DNA of 40,589 bases from Verrucomicrobiota bacterium (GTDB lineage: Bacteria; Verrucomicrobiota; Verrucomicrobiia; CAIQCK01): positions 1 to 40,589 of the forward strand of contig JACRKA010000331.1 in NCBI GenBank assembly GCA_016219905.1, in the 5' to 3' direction. Below the pieces are notes generated by a model. The model did not search any database. It was not told the DNA's origin and saw only the letters and a list, made by a program, of their open reading frames with translations. This document shows positions 37,801-40,589 of this stretch, piece after piece; positions within the stretch are counted from its first letter, which is position 1; the number at the start of each line of letters is the position of its first letter. A program made the translations under genes and the position numbers.

Positions 37801-40589
37801 CTCCATTACTCCACTACTCCCTTTGCTAATCACCGCGCTCCACGTCTCCTTCTGTCCCGGCTGGAGCTTCGACGTGAAATGCTCCCACTTCACCGCCAGT
37901 TCCTTGTTGCTCCACGGCACGTCCACGCGGCGCGAGGTGAGGTAGGCGCGGTTCTCGCGAACCTGCGTGATATGGATGGTGAAGTCGCCGCGCATCGCTT
38001 CGGTCACGGCGAGCTTGATCTGCTGCTGCGTCGCTTCTGGTTTGGTCCAGTAACGTTGGATCATCTGCCGGCGATGCTCGATCTCCACGAACGCGCGGCC
38101 CGTGTCGTAGCCCGTGCCCCACAGCGCCATGAACTCCTCGCCCGGCTCGGCCTGCCACTTCGGCGCGGCGACCAGATGCGGCAGCTTGATGGCGAACCGC
38201 TCCGCGGCGGGCTGGAGGACGGTGATCTGCGCGCGGGCCGTGACCTTTTTGCCGAACCGGTCCTGCGTCTCCAACATCGCGCGATACACGCCGACGCTGA
38301 GCTTTGCGGAGACGGCGGCCTTGCCTTCGGCGTCGGTGGCCCATTTTTGCTCGCTCACAACCTCACCGAGCGGCCAGTTGTTCGGCTCGGATTGATCTTT
38401 CTCTTCGCCATCGTCCCCGGCTTCCGACGGATAATAATGGCGCCCGGCCAACGGCGGGCGTTGGACGTGCCTCGGCTCCTTGAGCCGATGAATCTTCACG
38501 ATGCCCTTCGCGGCCTGCGGTTCGTCGTCGAGCGTGGCGGTCCTGATTCTGAACTCGACCGGCTTCGCATAGGTCTGCCACACCTCAGCTTCGACACTTG
38601 CCGAGAGCGCCACGAATCCGACGTTGACGCCGCGGTCGGCCGAGCGCGTCTCGCCGGCCGTGTCGGTCACGTCGGCATAAACGCGGAAGCAGAAGCTGGC
38701 CTCGCTCTTCTCCTCGACCTGCGGGTCGGGTTTCGCGACGAACTCGACTTTGAACGTGCCATCAGTCGCGGTTGCCGCCGTGCCGTGGGCGATCTCCTGG
38801 TTCTCGCTGTCGCGCGAGCGCCACCAGCACCACCACGGCCATCGCACCTCGCGCACGACGCGCCACTTCACCTTTGCGCCGTCCACTGCCGCGCCGGTGT
38901 AAGCTTCGGCCTTGCCCTGAAGTGAGACCTTGTCGTTGAGCTTCGGCGCGGTCTTCGGCGCGTCGAGCGTGACCTGGAACTTCGGCCGCTTGTATTCCTC
39001 AACGCTGAACGACGTCGCGCCCTCGCCGCCGCTGGTGAGGCGGATTTGATACTCGCCCATCACGCGGTCGCGCGGCGCGGTGAAGCTGCCGTTGAAGCTG
39101 CCGTAGTCGGTCGTGGTGTGCGTGGCCTTCGCGACCTCCTTGCCGTTCGGGTCCTGGAAGACAACCTCGACACGACGGTCGGCGAGCGTCTCGTAGTTGT
39201 CGCGCTCTTGGTCCACGCGGATGAGAATGCCCTTGTAGGAAACGGTCTGGCCGGGGCGATAGATCGCTCGATCGGTGAAGAAGATGGCTTGGTTATCCAC
39301 CCGCCGCCGGTCGTAACGATAAGCATGATATTCCTCCTGCGAGCCGATCTCCTGGCCGCGGGCGCGGGCGCGCAGCAGGAGCGCGCGATTCTCGCTCGTC
39401 GGGAAATTGAAACAGCCGTTCGCGTCGGTCTGCGCCGTGCCGTGCGGGACGCGGACGCCGCGTTCGAGCCGCCACGCCACGACCTCGGCGTCGGCGATCG
39501 GCTCGCCGCCGGCGGCATCGAGCACGAATCCCTCGACCTTGCCCTCGCGCGTGACGACCACCAGCGCAAGATCAGTGACCCAGACGTTCGCGTAGCTGAT
39601 CTGGTTGTCCTTGTCGCCGAAGTTCGCGTCGTGGCTGGAAACGATGAAGTAATGGCCGGGCTTGAGCGAGGCCGGCGCGGGCAACTGCTCGGTGCGCTCC
39701 TTGAAGTCGGGCGTCGGCGGCAGCTTCGCCGACCATTCCAGCAAGGCTCTGCGCGAGAGCAGTTCCTTCCGCTCGCGGTCGTTGAGCCACTCCGGCCGCG
39801 AGCGATCCTTCGCGAGGAACTCGTTCCAGTCCCACGCGACGGCTCGGAAGAAAACCTGCGTGACGTTGCGGTAGCGGACGGTAATCTTTGGCATCGGCGC
39901 GTTCCACACGCGCTCGGTGGTGATGGCGGCGGACTTGGACTCGATGTCTTGGATCAGGTTGTGACAGAGCCTGCCGCCGGGGCTTTCCGGAAAGCTCTTC
40001 TTGCCGCGCATCGCCAGCTCGCGCGCCTCGACGAAGTTGCCTTCGCCCTTCACCACGCCCGCCCAGCGATGCAGCGCCACGGCCGACAGCTCGTGGTCGT
40101 TGTATTTTTCAGCGAACGCCTTCAGCGCGGTCTTGTAGAGGGCGATCTTCTCCTCGCCGAACGCGGTGTTGTGGCCGAACGCCAGCCGCGCGAGGTCGGC
40201 GTCGGCGAACGCGCTCGGGTCCTTGTCGTTCTCGTGGAAGGCGAGCAGCCGGCCGTAGAGGTCGAGCGCCTTGACGGCGGGCGAATCGGGGAAACTCTTG
40301 AAGGCGAACGTGCGCCACCACTTCAGGAACTCCTCCGCGCTCCCCAACGCCGGGCCGCTGGCGGGCAGTTCGAACGCGTCCTCCGGCTTCGCGGCAGCCT
40401 GCTCACCGCTAGTGTAGAACTTCAGCGCGTCGTTGGCGATGAAATCGTAGAGCGTCGGCCGGTAGCGGTCGGGCAGCGATCCTTTTTCGAGGATGTCATT
40501 GAAGTCGGAGACGGGCGTCTTCTTCAACGTGTCGGCGTCGGCGAGCGCGGCTTGGAATTGTTTGTCAATCTCCGCGAACAGCCGCGGCA
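34888..40589 (-). CDS. Alpha-2-macroglobulin family protein, 5' partial (frame open past the ORF-track start)
   Basis: IFFTDRAIYRPGQTVSYKGILIRVD (MG2-type), TSDANGVVRMTFTMPEALTSWRFLGFAHD, PHECTEQTFNRLYANALARN (CxEQ thioester-like), HDGAWPWFPGGHGNDYITLYIVTGFGRL. Confidence 0.92.
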   Translation of the reverse strand, partial: PRLFAEIDKQFQAALADADTLKKTPVSDFNDILEKGSLPDRYRPTLYDFIANDALKFYTSGEQAAAKPEDAFELPASGPALGSAEEFLKWWRTFAFKSFPDSPAVKALDLYGRLLAFHENDKDPSAFADADLARLAFGHNTAFGEEKIALYKTALKAFAEKYNDHELSAVALHRWAGVVKGEGNFVEARELAMRGKKSFPESPGGRLCHNLIQDIESKSAAITTERVWNAPMPKITVRYRNVTQVFFRAVAWDWNEFLAKDRSRPEWLNDRERKELLSRRALLEWSAKLPPTPDFKERTEQLPAPASLKPGHYFIVSSHDANFGDKDNQISYANVWVTDLALVVVTREGKVEGFVLDAAGGEPIADAEVVAWRLERGVRVPHGTAQTDANGCFNFPTSENRALLLRARARGQEIGSQEEYHAYRYDRRRVDNQAIFFTDRAIYRPGQTVSYKGILIRVDQERDNYETLADRRVEVVFQDPNGKEVAKATHTTTDYGSFNGSFTAPRDRVMGEYQIRLTSGGEGATSFSVEEYKRPKFQVTLDAPKTAPKLNDKVSLQGKAEAYTGAAVDGAKVKWRVVREVRWPWWCWWRSRDSENQEIAHGTAATATDGTFKVEFVAKPDPQVEEKSEASFCFRVYADVTDTAGETRSADRGVNVGFVALSASVEAEVWQTYAKPVEFRIRTATLDDEPQAAKGIVKIHRLKEPRHVQRPPLAGRHYYPSEAGDDGEEKDQSEPNNWPLGEVVSEQKWATDAEGKAAVSAKLSVGVYRAMLETQDRFGKKVTARAQITVLQPAAERFAIKLPHLVAAPKWQAEPGEEFMALWGTGYDTGRAFVEIEHRRQMIQRYWTKPEATQQQIKLAVTEAMRGDFTIHITQVRENRAYLTSRRVDVPWSNKELAVKWEHFTSKLQPGQKETWSAVISKGSSGVMEKWSNGKQPKPNTPTLQHSITPEFAVAEMVATLYDESLDAYRKHDWLRRLNVFYNDFSDRRADFGNIAKQFQHMRGGWRREYLGVDMRYRDFPSDLVANVWGYGWGYGGRMMTKAARGMVAADGAHFVTLNGRADEMAMPAAAGAPAPASPPMEGAKAETATVMVTKDKESGRGGAAAVDLSKVSARKNLNETAFFFPQLTSDANGVVRMTFTMPEALTSWRFLGFAHDRACRSGFLEGHAVTAKDLMVQPNPPRFLREGDTVEFTVKVSNQSAARQTGTVRLTFSDAATEQSADKLLGNAATEQEFDIPSKESRSFAWRIKVPDGAPFLAYKAVAATARLSDGEEGAVPVLSRRMLVTESLPLPIRGPATKKFQFTKLLKSGQSSTLQHQSLTVQMVSNPSWYAVMALPYLMEFPHECTEQTFNRLYANALARNIANSDPKIRRIFDLWKGTPALDSPLEKNQDLKSVMIEETPWLRQAQAESQARRNVGILFDANRLDTESGRVLRKLAEAQNHDGAWPWFPGGHGNDYITLYIVTGFGRLRHLGVEVDVACAVKALARLDNWMDEHYRRILTWPDPEKYVPSSIDALYLYGRSFFLKDRPIAKNHRTMVDFFLGQTRKHWLHVGCRQSQGHLAIASKRFGGEPDVATAQDIMKSIKERSVTNEEMGMFWRETELSWWWYRAPIETQALMIEAFDEVMGDAQAVEECRVWLLKQKQTQDWKTTKATADAVYALLLRGKDVLASDKLVEVTVGDVEISPRAEGRRPKEGRNPKAETSQPEPGTGFYERRFAGSDVKPKMGEITVKKVDDGVAWGSVHWQYLEDMTKITPYEGTPRKLKKSLYTKVATKKGPVLEPVKGAIAVGDELVVRIELRVDRDMEYVHLKDQRGSGTEPVNVLSRYKFQDGLAYYESTRDTASHFFIDYLPKGTYVFEYSTRVQLRGAYQTGVAEIQCMYAPEFNSHSESLPLTVK
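35471..35527. repeat. Heptamer-phased TTCGGCC-like repeat tract inside the A2M ORF
   Basis: CTGGTTTCGGCCTTCGGATTTCGGCCTTCCTTCGGCCTTCGACCTTCGGCTCTCGG; translates on the minus strand as SPRAEGRRPKEGRNPKAETSQ. Confidence 0.8.
37739..37820. repeat. Imperfect inverted-repeat element inside the A2M ORF
   Basis: GGAGTAATGGAGTGTTGGAGCGTTGGAGTG ... CATTACTCCATTTCTCCATTACTCCACTACTCC; translates on the minus strand as GVMEKWSNGKQPKPNTPTLQHSITP. Confidence 0.85.

Noticed and set aside
35471-37820. CRISPR-like array from short repeats
   Set aside because: Units are 7-9 nt with no spacers, and lie in coding sequence
34840-38925. 1,361-aa plus-strand ORF opposite the A2M gene
   Set aside because: Antisense shadow of a GC-rich gene; sequence is Arg/His/Val/Leu-rich without recognisable domains, while the minus strand has clear A2M motifs

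Overview
High-GC bacterial chromosome window. Gene content (DUF1501, DUF1549/DUF1553, PPC-domain, Gfo/Idh/MocA and beta-helix proteins) suggests the Verrucomicrobiota/Planctomycetota group; that placement is inference. Main contents: (i) a minus-strand gene run at 1034-12743 coding, in transcription order, for a DUF1549/DUF1553-like protein, a DUF1501 protein, three tandem paralogous secreted PPC-domain proteins and an internally duplicated secreted protein; (ii) two glycan-synthesis clusters (WecA/MraY-type transferase + GT4 at 12.8-15.0 kb; GT4 + GINT1-N-like + GT4 at 23.5-26.7 kb); (iii) a histone-deacetylase-family enzyme and a secreted CxxCxGxG zinc-finger protein; (iv) a B12-dependent methionine synthase split into two ORFs around an inverted-repeat element; (v) an AbrB-like/Doc toxin-antitoxin pair; (vi) a beta-helix protein, an EEP nuclease-like protein, an AsmA-like protein, an SGNH hydrolase, an ankyrin protein and a very large alpha-2-macroglobulin. 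The most interesting signal is a set of small repeats: an inverted repeat between the metH halves, a perfect 32-bp palindrome inside the metH C-terminal ORF, and two repeat tracts inside the alpha-2-macroglobulin ORF. The three intragenic ones keep the frame open, reminiscent of Rickettsia palindromic elements. No rRNA, tRNA or CRISPR array was recognised. All family calls are by eye from motifs; no searches were run.
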